Source: Caulobacter sp. (GTDB lineage Bacteria > Pseudomonadota > Alphaproteobacteria > Caulobacterales > Caulobacteraceae). From it: a stretch of DNA of 64,000 nucleotides. The notes below the pieces were generated by a model. The model ran no database searches. It saw only the letters and a program-made list of their open reading frames with translations, and was not told the origin of the DNA. Within the stretch, counting starts at the first letter, position 1, and the number at the start of each line of letters is the position of its first letter. The stretch is from NCBI GenBank assembly GCA_019636175.1, contig JAHBYC010000004.1:97861-161860 (forward strand), read 5' to 3'. Positions 9,301 through 16,801 of this stretch are shown in pieces. The translations under genes were made by a program, and so were the position numbers.

Positions 9301-9650
9301 TAGCTGTAGTCGGGCATGCCGGCGAACTGGGCCGGCGCGGGCAGCAACCGCTCCTCGACCTCCGTCCGGCGGTTGTCGCCTTCCCGCGAGCTGTCCTTCA
9401 GCAGCTCGGCCCGGAAGTAGGTGGCGTTGAGATCGACCAGATCGGCGCTGGCCCGACCGCCCTTTCCGAACAGGTCGCCGACGCCAAGCTGATGCAGGGC
9501 CATGTCGGCCAGGGTGGTGTGCTCGGGAATGGAGCCGCTGGAGCCCTGGAAATAGGTCGAGCGCCAGGTCTCGCCATTGATGACCCGCGTGTCCCAGGCG
9601 ACCAGCAGCAGCGCCAGCGGGGCCAGCAGCCAGGGACGCCAGGCCTTCAC
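6366..9650 (-). CDS. Very large exported protein with zinc phospholipase C-like motif and IPT/TIG-like domain
   Basis: A 1094-residue protein with an N-terminal hydrophobic signal or anchor (WLLAPLALLLVAW). Near residue 213 it has AQHFLQDRWAIGHMW, which matches the H-x3-D-x4-H metal pattern (..HFLxDxxxxGH..) of the zinc-dependent phospholipase C / S1-P1 nuclease fold; other His such as HYHELAL nearby could complete a site. Around residues 620-690 a segment (VELFGADFG...IQINLKPG) resembles an IPT/TIG immunoglobulin-like fold. The last 250 residues are Arg-rich and the tail is Pro-rich. The GTG start overlaps the stop of the upstream lipoprotein gene by four bases, so the two are co-translated. 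The function is not recognised with confidence; an extracytoplasmic hydrolase is an inference. Confidence 0.7.
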   Translation of the reverse strand: MKAWRPWLLAPLALLLVAWDTRVINGETWRSTYFQGSSGSIPEHTTLADMALHQLGVGDLFGKGGRASADLVDLNATYFRAELLKDSSREGDNRRTEVEERLLPAPAQFAGMPDYSYGPADWLNKNRVCPLGEPANDDALCHEFMGWMGGLNSVHFGSQATRMYAHYHELALQRASRARRLREQMSPGERQVYARALKESELQALMYEGYAQHFLQDRWAIGHMWERWDGPDRTQAAHPSPWGGVFVGGVAGLIHGAESVLNAKLGKGWAINADPMSSPLADPDGARPMTFVHAASPREGPINAVGDERLADLRRGAFGRGYGWLAKDHPIDVSRQTREMLTCSKAGWAEVIRAFGREEGGYGVFGAQLADGAPDFAVIHEASCWDMWATNRSMYVGFVGEGTTGISILGTLQVVTPPGVTMGNEHVFKNADLIALAWTMWRRQLVDPDGTDLARGGIGSLWGAPTGNAAGLPVYAEPIDPSGLPDRSRGGVDGETIYGAMSLAHSDHWCGEAGLEVLALLRRSDDPAKQQSCQFLADLAYQGTDPAYEGRMTRRRQADGKPVRSLCEIRGVRRTLSSGDPRDPVRLDQGYVSRTEARDRAPAFGSKPAANWCARTPIIRLSGDPALARQNIIQVLPSDAGRVELFGADFGAREGIVYIHEEKRGRQSRGRIVDWSDNRIQINLKPGDLKDGRDYLVEISTDDDRRSVGLFILRASRNEEAATEPAVAAAGCDGPPPPIGRFDAGAALTRRLGPDALHADPRAIAAAIRAVRAEHAATQPPLRQFLLKERACILSRQSGGELALSRIRTEALQRAKKESAAFFEAQQRAGARGGTWVGSCARSQDNGPVTFRPAYGATPFETPGHFWTDYAREIDGVLQYGRFAEVLMDAWALALETPGAPLAPDPALLKSGYDLRITSPQEVVRRYFRPFGGRKALSPLEIGLMRLQGPREVMMWSQGTLSLEEATFQGIVSRRAYETWLTTALRRQASDPVEAYCRVEAALTSPPATGASAAPQRGVYRSADGASYRWRGWPSLNGQASARTAPAASSQSGSPAPPGLPDLPSFAPPPTLAPPTQRPRRRIRRRTRRRPEGR

Positions 9651-10039
9651 GGCGCGGGCTTGCCGACCGGCCGGCAGACGGCGCCGGGCCGGATGAAGAC
9701 GGTTTCAAAGGCGTCCAGCCGGGCTTCGCGACCGCTGACCCCCTCCAGCGCGGTGTTCAGGGCGGTCACGCAACGGGGTTCGCAGGCCTCGGGCGTGGCG
9801 CAGGCGCCGACCTCGCCCCCCGCCTCGACGCACCGGGTCACGGTCTCCAGGCAGCCGGCCCATCTGACCACGGCCGGGTCGGGGTTGGGATCGACCTGGA
9901 TGACCTGGGCGGTGATGTCCTGGTGGCCGACCGCCTTCTTGCCATCGCCGCAACCGGAGGCCGCCAGTCCCGTCAGGGCGGTCAGCAAAAGAACAGCGGC
10001 GCGTCGCTTCAACTCTGCCCCCGGCAAGGTCGTTCGCAT
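9647..10039 (-). CDS. Small cysteine-rich lipoprotein, partner of the large exported protein
   Basis: A 130-residue protein with an N-terminal hydrophobic segment ending in LAASGC, a plausible lipobox with lipidated Cys near residue 30. The mature part has six further Cys (WAGCLE, TRCVE, GACATPEACEPRC and a late AVCRP), suggesting disulfides. No family is recognised. It overlaps the following 1094-residue gene by four bases (GTGA) and is the first gene of that two-gene operon, so the two products probably act together in the envelope. Confidence 0.7.
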   Translation of the reverse strand: MRTTLPGAELKRRAAVLLLTALTGLAASGCGDGKKAVGHQDITAQVIQVDPNPDPAVVRWAGCLETVTRCVEAGGEVGACATPEACEPRCVTALNTALEGVSGREARLDAFETVFIRPGAVCRPVGKPAP

Positions 10040-10126
10040 AACAGTAGTTTGCGAATTTCCGGCGGGTCAAGGCAGGGCGGCAACCAACCCTGATGCAGAC
10101 CGGCGCCGTGTCCCTATATTGCCGGC

Positions 10127-11119
10127 ATGACCAAACTCTCCGTCCTCGACCTCTGCCCCATCGTCCAGGGCGGCAACGCGGCCCAGGCCTTCGCCAACAG
10201 CGCCGATCTCGCCCGCCATGCCGAGGCGCTCGGCTACACCCGCTACTGGCTGGCGGAGCATCACAACATGCAGGGCGTGGCCAGCGCCGCGACCGCCGTG
10301 GTCATCGGCCATGTGGCGGCGGCGACGAACACCATCCGGGTCGGGGCTGGCGGCGTCATGCTGCCCAATCACGCGCCGCTGGTGATCGCCGAGCAGTTCG
10401 GCACCCTGGCCGCCCTCAATCCCGGCCGCATCGACCTGGGCCTCGGCCGCGCCCCCGGGACCGACCAGCTGACCGCCCACGCCCTGCGCCGCACCCTGAC
10501 CGGCGATGTCGACAGCTTCCCGCGCGATGTCATGGAGCTGATCGGCTATTTCGAGCCGGACAGTCCCGACCGCCGGGTGCGCGCGGTGCCCGGGGTGGGC
10601 CTGAGGGTGCCGATCTGGATCCTGGGCTCCAGCACCTACGGCGCCCAGCTGGCGGCGGCGCTGGGCCTGCCCTACGCCTTCGCCTCGCATTTCGCCCCCG
10701 GCGAACTGGATCACGCCCTGACCCTATACCGGCGTCAGTTCCGCCCGTCGGAATTCCTCGACAAGCCCTACGCCATGGCCGGCTTCAACGTCTTCGCCGC
10801 CGACACCGAGGCCGAGGCGAGGTTCCTGTTCACCTCGCTACAGCAGGCGTTCGTCAACCTGCGCACCGGAAAGCCCGGTCCCATGCCGCCGCCGGTCGAG
10901 GGGTTCGAAGAGCGGCTGGATCCGATGGCCCGCAGCCTGCTGGCCCAGGCCCTGAGCTGTTCGGCCGTCGGCGACGCCGATCAGGTCCGCGCGGGCCTGA
11001 ACGCCTTCATCGCTCGCACCGGCGTCGACGAGGTGATCATCAGCGGTTCCATCTTCGACCACGCCGCCCGCAAGCGATCCTACGAGATCGCCGCGCAGGT
11101 GCACGGGCTGGCGGGTTAG
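10127..11119 (+). CDS. LLM-class flavin-dependent oxidoreductase (MsnO8-like)
   Basis: A 330-residue luciferase-like monooxygenase. The family landmarks are YWLAEHHNM near residue 43, the [23 protein letters not shown] strand-loop near 72-95, and GLGRAPGTD near 105, all parts of the F420/FMN TIM-barrel. Members use reduced FMN to oxidise diverse substrates; this subgroup is single-component and functionally uncharacterised. The gene stands alone, divergent from the lipoprotein operon with about 87 bases between, and is followed by a palindromic repeat region. Confidence 0.88.
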   Translation: MTKLSVLDLCPIVQGGNAAQAFANSADLARHAEALGYTRYWLAEHHNMQGVASAATAVVIGHVAAATNTIRVGAGGVMLPNHAPLVIAEQFGTLAALNPGRIDLGLGRAPGTDQLTAHALRRTLTGDVDSFPRDVMELIGYFEPDSPDRRVRAVPGVGLRVPIWILGSSTYGAQLAAALGLPYAFASHFAPGELDHALTLYRRQFRPSEFLDKPYAMAGFNVFAADTEAEARFLFTSLQQAFVNLRTGKPGPMPPPVEGFEERLDPMARSLLAQALSCSAVGDADQVRAGLNAFIARTGVDEVIISGSIFDHAARKRSYEIAAQVHGLAG

Positions 11120-11130
11120 GCGCGGCAACG

Positions 11131-11344
11131 CCTCCCTTCCCCCTGGAGGGGGGAAGGGCCGGGGATGGGGGTGGAGGAGGTTCCGCCGGGCTGGCTGTCG
11201 GGGACTGGATGCTGGAATGGGTGAAGGGCGGACAAATTGCAGGTAACGCACGCGGCTCATTGGGTTGATCGCTGCCAAGACCGCGCCCGGTTCTACCGCC
11301 GCCACCCCCATCCTCAATCCTTCCCCCCTCCAGGGGGAAGGAGG
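11131..11344. repeat. Inverted repeat pair of a second dispersed element
   Basis: Arms 11131-11173 and 11302-11344 are near-perfect inverted copies of a block reading CCTCC-CTTCCCCCTGGAGG...GGATGGGGGTGG, 128 bases apart. The region lies between the convergent LLM oxidoreductase and GNAT genes and holds no convincing ORF. It resembles the other palindromic elements in architecture (short hairpin plus longer inverted flanks) but not in sequence. Confidence 0.75.
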
Positions 11345-11354
11345 CAAACCGCGC

Positions 11355-11834
11355 CTAAACCCGCGCCAGTCCCTCCGGCGCGACGGCGCCGTCCCGCAGA
11401 GGCTTCCACAGCACCCGCCGCGCATCGACCGGCCCGGGCATGGCGATCCCCGGGGCGCGCTCGAAGCCCACCCGGCCGAAATAGGGCGCGTCGCCGACAA
11501 GGAAGACGCTGTCCCACCCGGCGTTGGCGGCCGCCTCACAGGCCAGTTCGACCAGCCGCTGGCCGACGCCGTGCTTGCGCTCTTCGGCTTCGACGGCGAT
11601 GGGGCCGAGGAATACCGCGACGCCGTCGCCGACCCGCGCCGGCCACATCCGCACCGAGCCCAGCAGGGCCTCGCCGCGCCAGGCGCTGAACGACAGATCG
11701 GCGATCAGCGCATTGCCCTCGCGCAGGCGCTCGGCCGCCTTGGCGTAGCGGCCGGGCCCGAAGGCCCGTTCGGTCAGGGCGGCGATCAGGGGGGCGTCGG
11801 CGGGCGCCTCGGGGCGATAGAGGATGTCGGGCAT
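11355..11834 (-). CDS. GNAT-family N-acetyltransferase (YhbS-like)
   Basis: A 159-residue GNAT acetyltransferase. The LLGSVRMWPARVGDGVAVFLGPIAV strand pair is followed by the acetyl-CoA pyrophosphate loop KHGVGQRLVELA (R/Q-x-x-G-x-G/A form) near residue 87, then AGWDSVFLVGDAPYFGRVGF, typical of the YhbS/YjdJ branch. The acceptor is unknown. A short Arg-rich ORF with a very strong Shine-Dalgarno sequence precedes it on the same strand (11893-11943). Confidence 0.85.
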   Translation of the reverse strand: MPDILYRPEAPADAPLIAALTERAFGPGRYAKAAERLREGNALIADLSFSAWRGEALLGSVRMWPARVGDGVAVFLGPIAVEAEERKHGVGQRLVELACEAAANAGWDSVFLVGDAPYFGRVGFERAPGIAMPGPVDARRVLWKPLRDGAVAPEGLARV

Positions 11835-11892
11835 GGGCTCGGCGGAACTGGAGATCGGAAAGGACGGATCGTCCCGCCAGGAGCGGGAACGG

Positions 11893-11943
11893 CTAGCGGC
11901 GCGGCGTGGTCGCGCGGCGGAGCGTTCGTCGGAGGCGCAGCAT
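11893..11943 (-). CDS. Arg-rich 16-residue leader ORF upstream of the GNAT gene
   Basis: A 16-codon ORF (MLRLRRTLRRATTPRR) is preceded at ideal spacing by AAGGAGGGG (11950-11958), the strongest ribosome-binding site noticed in this part of the window. Seven or eight of its codons are Arg. It ends 58 bases before the GNAT start codon, with a GC-rich hairpin-prone stretch between. It may be a leader peptide sensing translation speed or a small basic peptide; expression is unproven. Confidence 0.4.
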   Translation of the reverse strand: MLRLRRTLRRATTPRR

Positions 11944-12053
11944 GGTGAGCCCCTCCTTCAAGCGGCCGTTCGGAGCGCGCGATTTACGGTCGTCGCAGGT
12001 CTTCGTCAATGGCGTTGCAGGCGGGCCTCGCACAGGCCAAGTTGCGCCCTCAG

Positions 12054-13304
12054 ATGAGCGAATCTCCCGAAGACGACAGTTCGATGCGGGCCCTGCTGGG
12101 CCAGCGCGATTTCGTATTGTTCTGGTTCTCGCGATGGACCGCTGTCCTGGGGGTTCAGATCCAGAGCGTCGCCCTCGGATGGCACGTCTACGACATCGCC
12201 CGGCGGACCATGCCGGTGAACGAGGCGGCCTTCATGGTCAGCATGATCGGACTGGTGTCCTTCGTGCCGGTCCTGCTGCTGGCCCTGCCGGCGGGAGAAA
12301 CCGCCGACCGTCATAACCGGCGGGGCATTCTGCTGTTCTGCTACGCCGCCGAGATCGGCATCGCCGGGGCGTTGGCGGTCATCGCCTTCCTCAACCGCGA
12401 GACCATCCCGATCCTGCTGGGGGCGGCGGTCCTGTTCGGCGCGGCCCGGGCCTTCTTCGCCCCGGCCAACACCGCCCTTGGCCCGATGCTGGTGCCGCGG
12501 GTCCTGCTGCCCCGGGCCATCGCCTGGAACTCCCTGGCCTGGCAGACGGCATCGGTGATCGGCCCGGCGCTCGGCGGCCTGCTGATCGCCGTCTCGCTCA
12601 GCGCGCCCTATGCGGCGGCGTTCGTGCTCTACGCCATCGCCGGGGTCTGTGTGCTGCTGGTCCGCAAGAACGCCCAGCCGGAGGTGCAGCCCGGCTCGCG
12701 CTGGACCCTGATGAAACAGGGGCTGTCCTATGTCTGGAACAACAAGATCGTCTTCGGGGCCATCTCGCTGGATCTGGCGGCGGTGATCCTGGGCGGGGCG
12801 ACGGCCCTGTTGCCGGTATTCGCCCGCGATGTGCTGCACGTCGAGGCCTGGGGCTTTGGCATCCTGCGCGCGGCGCCGGCGGTCGGCGCGGCCAGCGTCG
12901 CCATCTATCTGGCGGCCAACCCGATCCGCGCGCGGGCCGGGCTGGTGATGTTCGCCTCGGTCGCCCTGTTCGGGGCGGGCACCATCGTCTTTGGCGTCTC
13001 CAACATCTTCTGGCTGTCGGTCGTCGCCCTGGCGGTGCTCGGCGGCGCCGACATGGTCAGCGTCTATGTCCGCCAGACCCTGATCCAGCTGGCCACCCCC
13101 GACAACATGCGCGGGCGGGTGGCGACGGTCTCCTCGCTGTTCATCGGCGCCTCCAACGAACTTGGCGAGTTCGAGAGCGGCGTGGTGGCGCGGTTCCTCG
13201 GGCCCGTGGGCGCGGCGGTGTTCGGCGGCGTCGGGGCCCTGGCGGTGACCGGCCTGTGGGCCTGGATGTTCCCCACCCTCCGCAAGGCCGACAAGCTGGT
13301 GTGA
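12054..13304 (+). CDS. MFS transporter, EntS/MFS_3-like exporter
   Basis: A 416-residue major facilitator with about 12 membrane helices. The N-terminal FVLFWFSRWTAVLGVQIQSVALGWHVYD block and the loop ALPAGETADRHNRR (motif A-like, G-x-x-x-D-R-x-x-R, near residue 82) match the MFS_3/EntS branch, which contains siderophore and drug exporters. The substrate is unknown and no siderophore genes lie nearby. The start is uncertain: an in-frame ATG at 12009 would add 15 residues, and neither start has a good ribosome-binding site. Confidence 0.88.
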   Translation: MSESPEDDSSMRALLGQRDFVLFWFSRWTAVLGVQIQSVALGWHVYDIARRTMPVNEAAFMVSMIGLVSFVPVLLLALPAGETADRHNRRGILLFCYAAEIGIAGALAVIAFLNRETIPILLGAAVLFGAARAFFAPANTALGPMLVPRVLLPRAIAWNSLAWQTASVIGPALGGLLIAVSLSAPYAAAFVLYAIAGVCVLLVRKNAQPEVQPGSRWTLMKQGLSYVWNNKIVFGAISLDLAAVILGGATALLPVFARDVLHVEAWGFGILRAAPAVGAASVAIYLAANPIRARAGLVMFASVALFGAGTIVFGVSNIFWLSVVALAVLGGADMVSVYVRQTLIQLATPDNMRGRVATVSSLFIGASNELGEFESGVVARFLGPVGAAVFGGVGALAVTGLWAWMFPTLRKADKLV

Positions 13305-13309
13305 GGGTC

Positions 13310-13423
13310 GTGCGTGCTGCGACACGCGATCCCGAAGGATCGCTACTCAGCTGACGCCCATTTGTTGCTCCTCCTGTCCGTCATCCAGAGTTGCCTCGCC
13401 CTGCGAGGCGTGTCGAAGGACGC
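13310..13423. repeat. Composite intergenic repeat A-B, reverse orientation
   Basis: Two short blocks, B' (13310-13355, containing CGATCC..GGATCG and CTACTCAGC) and A' (13380-13423, GTCATCC...CGTGTCGAAGGACGC), are found in inverted orientation and the same order at 20493-20608. It lies between the MFS gene and the SDR gene with no ORF. The A block, with its CCTTCGACACG core, reads like a widespread intergenic palindrome of Caulobacterales. Confidence 0.6.
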
Positions 13424-13506
13424 GAACCCGGCGCGGTCCCTCTTGCGTGACCTAACGTCCCGGTCCTAGACCCATTGCCGACAACGCAAGCGAGGAGACT
13501 GCGGAC

Positions 13507-14424
13507 ATGGGCGTACTTTCAGGCAAGGTCGTGATCGTTACCGGCGCGGCCGGCGGGATCGGCAAGGAATGCGCCCTGCTGGCGGCCCGTGAAGGCGCCA
13601 AGGTCGTGGTCAACGACCTCGGCGGCGGTGTCGGCGGCGGCGACGAAGGCTCGGCCGGCCCGGCCGAACAGACCGCCCGGGAAATCCGCGACGCCGGCGG
13701 CGAGGCGGTCGCCAACTCCGACAGCGTCACCAGCATGAACGCCGTCAAGGCGATGGTCGAACAGGCCAAGGATGAATTCGGCGGCCTGCACGCCATCATC
13801 AATCCGGCCGGCATCCTGCGCGACAAGATGTTCCACAAGATGAGCGACGAGGACTGGGACAAGGTCATCGAGGTTCACCTGCGCGGCGCCTACAACGTCT
13901 CCCGCGCCGCCGTCGAGCTGTTCCGCGACCAGCAGGAAGGCAGCTTCGTCCACTTCACCTCGACCAGCGGCCTGATCGGCAACATCGGCCAGGCCAACTA
14001 CGCCGCCGCCAAGCTGGGGGTCATGGGTCTGTCCCGGATCCTGGCCATGGAAGGGGTGCTGAAAAACGTCCGCTCCAACATCATCGCCCCGTTCGCCTGG
14101 ACGCGGATGATCGCCACCATTCCGGTCAAGGACGAGGCCTCCGCCCAGCGCGTCGACCGGATGAAGAACGCCATGCGCGCCGACCAGGTGGCCCAGCTGG
14201 CCGTCGCCCTGGCCTCGCCCGAAGCCAGGGACGTCACCGGCCAGATCTTCGCCGTGCGCGGCAACGAGGTCATCCTGTTCGACCAGCCCCGGCCGATCCG
14301 CAACATGGCCAATCTCGAAGGCTGGACCCCCCGCTCGCTGCTCGACGTCGCCCTGCCGGCGATGAAGAACAGCTTCTTCGACGCCGGCGCCAGCGCCTCG
14401 GTCTTCCCCTACGATCCGATCTAG
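13507..14424 (+). CDS. SDR oxidoreductase, 3-hydroxyacyl-CoA/17-beta-HSD type
   Basis: A 305-residue short-chain dehydrogenase of the type seen in peroxisomal multifunctional enzymes (HSD17B4-like). It has the cofactor motif TGAAGGIG near residue 12, the long VVVNDLGGGVGGGDEG insert typical of that subgroup, a catalytic Ser in TSTSG near 157 and YAAAK near 170. The usual NNAG motif reads NPAG here. NAD+ use and oxidation of 3-hydroxyacyl-CoA or steroid are likely. It is the first gene of a beta-oxidation-like neighbourhood that includes the thiolase downstream. Confidence 0.88.
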   Translation: MGVLSGKVVIVTGAAGGIGKECALLAAREGAKVVVNDLGGGVGGGDEGSAGPAEQTAREIRDAGGEAVANSDSVTSMNAVKAMVEQAKDEFGGLHAIINPAGILRDKMFHKMSDEDWDKVIEVHLRGAYNVSRAAVELFRDQQEGSFVHFTSTSGLIGNIGQANYAAAKLGVMGLSRILAMEGVLKNVRSNIIAPFAWTRMIATIPVKDEASAQRVDRMKNAMRADQVAQLAVALASPEARDVTGQIFAVRGNEVILFDQPRPIRNMANLEGWTPRSLLDVALPAMKNSFFDAGASASVFPYDPI

Positions 14425-14753
14425 GGGCTCTGGAAGAGACGGGCGCTGTGCCCGTCTGGCAGTCCGAGGCCGAGGCCGTCGATCCACTGCACTTCGACAT
14501 CATTGTCGCGGGCGTACAGCAGGAGGCGAAGATGGGCGTGGTCGATCGCCAGCAGCAGCGCCTGCATGGGGTCGACGCCCATGCCGTAATACGTGGCCGG
14601 CCCGGCCGGCCACTGCAGTTCAACGTCGCAACGCCAGTCGTCGCCATCGGGCCGGGGCTGGAAGACCAGAAGGTCGACCGTCCCGTCGGCGCCGATCCGA
14701 AAGGTTCGGCTCACAAACGGCGTTGGGGACTTCGAGGTCTCTACGCTGATCAC
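14421..14753 (-). CDS. Small conserved-looking protein, possibly DUF6968 type
   Basis: About 110 residues if the GTG at 14753 is the start; the upstream in-frame extension overlaps the thiolase start region and is probably not coding. The middle (YYGMGVDPMQALLLAIDHAHLRLLL) has the G-x-D-x-x-Q-A-L-L-L-A pattern I associate with DUF6968-like proteins, and the N-terminal half looks like beta strands. Its stop shares CTAG with the convergent SDR stop, so the genes overlap by four bases. No function can be proposed. Confidence 0.55.
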   Translation of the reverse strand: MISVETSKSPTPFVSRTFRIGADGTVDLLVFQPRPDGDDWRCDVELQWPAGPATYYGMGVDPMQALLLAIDHAHLRLLLYARDNDVEVQWIDGLGLGLPDGHSARLFQSP

Positions 14754-14823
14754 TTGATTGCTGCCCAGGCCATCGACGCGGCCCGGCCGGTTGGCTAAAG
14801 CCGAAGAAACACTGGAGTCTATA

Positions 14824-16023
14824 ATGCGCAGAGTCGCCATCGTCAGCCCCATCCGCACTGCCGTCGGCAAGTTCCAGGGCGGTCTTTCCAGCATCACCGC
14901 CGGCGACCTCGGCGCGGTCATCATCAAGGCCCTGATGGCGCGAACCGGCCTCGACCCCGAGCGCATCGACGATGTCACCTTTTCGCAGGGCTATCCCAAC
15001 GGCGAGGCCCCCTGTATCGCCCGCTGGTCGGCGCTCGCCGCAGGCCTGCCGATCTCCATTCCCGGCGTCTCCATGGACCGCCGCTGCGGCAGCGGCCTGC
15101 AGGCAGTGATCGACGCGGCCATGCGCATCCAGACCGGGGCCGCCGATGTCGTCCTCGCCGGCGGCTGCGAGAGCATGAGCAATGTAGAATACTACAGCCT
15201 CGACATGCGCGGCGGGGCCCGCGCCGGCAGCGTCACCATGCATGACCGCCTGGCCCGCGGCCGGGTGATGAGCCAGCCGATCGAACGCTTCGGCGTCATC
15301 AGCGGCATGATCGAGACCGCCGATAATCTGGCCCGCGACTACGGCATCACCCGCGAGGAGTCCGACGCCTATGCGGTGATGAGCCACCAGCGCGCCATCG
15401 CCGCCTGGAACGAGGGCAAGTTCGCCGATGAACTGGTTCCTGTCTCGGTCAAGCAGCGCAAGGGCGACCCCGTCATCTTCGACCGCGACGAAGGCCCCCG
15501 CGCCGACGCCTCGATGGAAACGCTGGGCAAGCTGCGGGCCATCGAAAAGGACGGCGTCGTCACCGCCGGCAACGCCAGCCAGCAGAACGACGCCGCCGCC
15601 GCCTGTCTGGTGGTCGCCGAGGACAAGCTGGAGGAACTGGGTCTGGAGCCGATGGGCTGGTTCCACAGCTGGGCCGCCGCCGGCTGCGATCCGTCCCGCA
15701 TGGGCATCGGCCCGGTGCCGGCGGTCGAGCGTCTGTTCGCCCGCAATGGCCTTGGCTGGAGCGACATCGATCTGGTCGAGCTGAACGAGGCCTTCGCCCC
15801 GCAGGTGCTGGCTGTTCTCAAGGGCTGGAACTGGGACGACCGCGACAAGCTCAACGTCAACGGCGGCGGCATCAGCCTGGGCCACCCCATCGGCGCGACC
15901 GGCGGGCGCATCCTCGCCAACCTGCTGCACGAAATGAAGCGCCGCGAGGTCCGCTATGGCCTCGAAACCATGTGCATCGGCGGCGGCCAGGGCATCGCGG
16001 CCGTGTTTGAGCGGGCGTCATAG
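14824..16023 (+). CDS. Thiolase (acetyl-CoA C-acyltransferase family)
   Basis: A 399-residue thiolase. The nucleophilic Cys is in DRRCGSGLQAV near residue 90, the catalytic His in GGISLGHPIGATGGR near 350, and the second Cys in CIGGGQGIA near 382. It would cleave 3-ketoacyl-CoA or, in reverse, condense acetyl-CoA. The start is the ATG at 14824 beginning MRRVAIVSPIRTAVG, the usual thiolase N-terminus; the longer frame back to 14758 lacks support. With the SDR upstream it could supply the last two steps of a beta-oxidation cycle. Confidence 0.95.
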   Translation: MRRVAIVSPIRTAVGKFQGGLSSITAGDLGAVIIKALMARTGLDPERIDDVTFSQGYPNGEAPCIARWSALAAGLPISIPGVSMDRRCGSGLQAVIDAAMRIQTGAADVVLAGGCESMSNVEYYSLDMRGGARAGSVTMHDRLARGRVMSQPIERFGVISGMIETADNLARDYGITREESDAYAVMSHQRAIAAWNEGKFADELVPVSVKQRKGDPVIFDRDEGPRADASMETLGKLRAIEKDGVVTAGNASQQNDAAAACLVVAEDKLEELGLEPMGWFHSWAAAGCDPSRMGIGPVPAVERLFARNGLGWSDIDLVELNEAFAPQVLAVLKGWNWDDRDKLNVNGGGISLGHPIGATGGRILANLLHEMKRREVRYGLETMCIGGGQGIAAVFERAS

Positions 16024-16080
16024 AGCCCGCTGCGGGCCGCCAGGACCGAGCGCGCCTGATCGCGGGAAGGCGCCGTCGTC

Positions 16081-16374
16081 TCAGCCGCTGTTGACGGTGC
16101 TCGACAGGCTGCGACGCTGGATGCCGTCCAGCTCGTCCTTGGCGGAGGCGGCCTGGGCGTCCCACTCGGCCTTGGTCTGGCAGACCTTCTTTCCGGGCGT
16201 CCGCGAGCCGGGGTTGTCCATCCGGCGGCAAATGGTGCGGTTGGGGTCAAGCCGCTTGGCCTTCGAAGCCTTGGCCGCATCGACATTGACGCCCGAGACG
16301 TCGGTCGGCTGGGCCATGGCCGAGGCCGGCAGAAGAACGACCGCGAGAGCGGCCAGGATCGCGCGCGATTTCAT
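16081..16374 (-). CDS. Small secreted protein with CR..GSR..KKVC motif, paralogue 2
   Basis: A 97-residue protein with a signal peptide (AILAALAVVLLPASAMA, cleaved before QP). The mature part has ICRRMDNPGSRTPGKKVC followed by an EWDAQA segment, so two Cys about 15 apart that may form a disulfide. The family occurs widely in Caulobacterales and Sphingomonadales without known function. It is the second of two adjacent paralogues on the same strand, 24 bases after the other. Confidence 0.8.
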   Translation of the reverse strand: MKSRAILAALAVVLLPASAMAQPTDVSGVNVDAAKASKAKRLDPNRTICRRMDNPGSRTPGKKVCQTKAEWDAQAASAKDELDGIQRRSLSSTVNSG

Positions 16375-16398
16375 CTCTTCAGTCTCCTCTATGTCCGG

Positions 16399-16701
16399 TC
16401 AGCCGCCCGAGGCGTTCTCGATCCGGTTGTTGGAGCCGTTTCGGCGCATCAGTTCATCCAGCTCGTCCTTGGAGGCGGCGGCCTGGAGGTCCCATTCCTC
16501 CTGCGTCTTGCAGACCTTCTTGGTCGGCAGGCGGCTGCCGGTGATGACCATGGTCTTGCACAGCCGCCCATCCTTGGCGCGGGTCATCTTGCCGTCGCTG
16601 CCGACGATCCCGGGCTTGTCGGTGATGGTCGCGACCTGGGCGAAACTGGCGGCGGGCGCCAGCAGCGCGGCGGCGGTGAGCAGGGCAATGGAAGCTTTCA
16701 T
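16399..16701 (-). CDS. Small secreted protein with CK..GSR..KKVC motif, paralogue 1
   Basis: A 100-residue secreted protein (signal peptide up to ASFAQ) with LCKTMVITGSRLPTKKVC and EEWDLQAAASKDELDELMRR. It aligns over the second half with its neighbour at 16081-16374, showing a tandem duplication. The start is the ATG beginning MKASIALL; an ATG four codons earlier (16713) is also in frame but less like a signal peptide. Function unknown. Confidence 0.8.
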   Translation of the reverse strand: MKASIALLTAAALLAPAASFAQVATITDKPGIVGSDGKMTRAKDGRLCKTMVITGSRLPTKKVCKTQEEWDLQAAASKDELDELMRRNGSNNRIENASGG

Positions 16702-16801
16702 GGCTATCCCCATTTCAGGTTATCAGCCCAGAGTGGGCGAAATCCGCCCCCCTCGCAAGAGCGACCCGCGTTCTGCGGATCATGCGGCTGGCCGCCGCCG
16801 C

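Noticed and set aside
7056-10130. 1024-codon plus-strand frame opposite the large exported protein
   Set aside because: The sequence is Pro/Gly/Ala/Arg-rich without domains; the minus-strand frame has a signal peptide, a coupled partner and metal-site motif.
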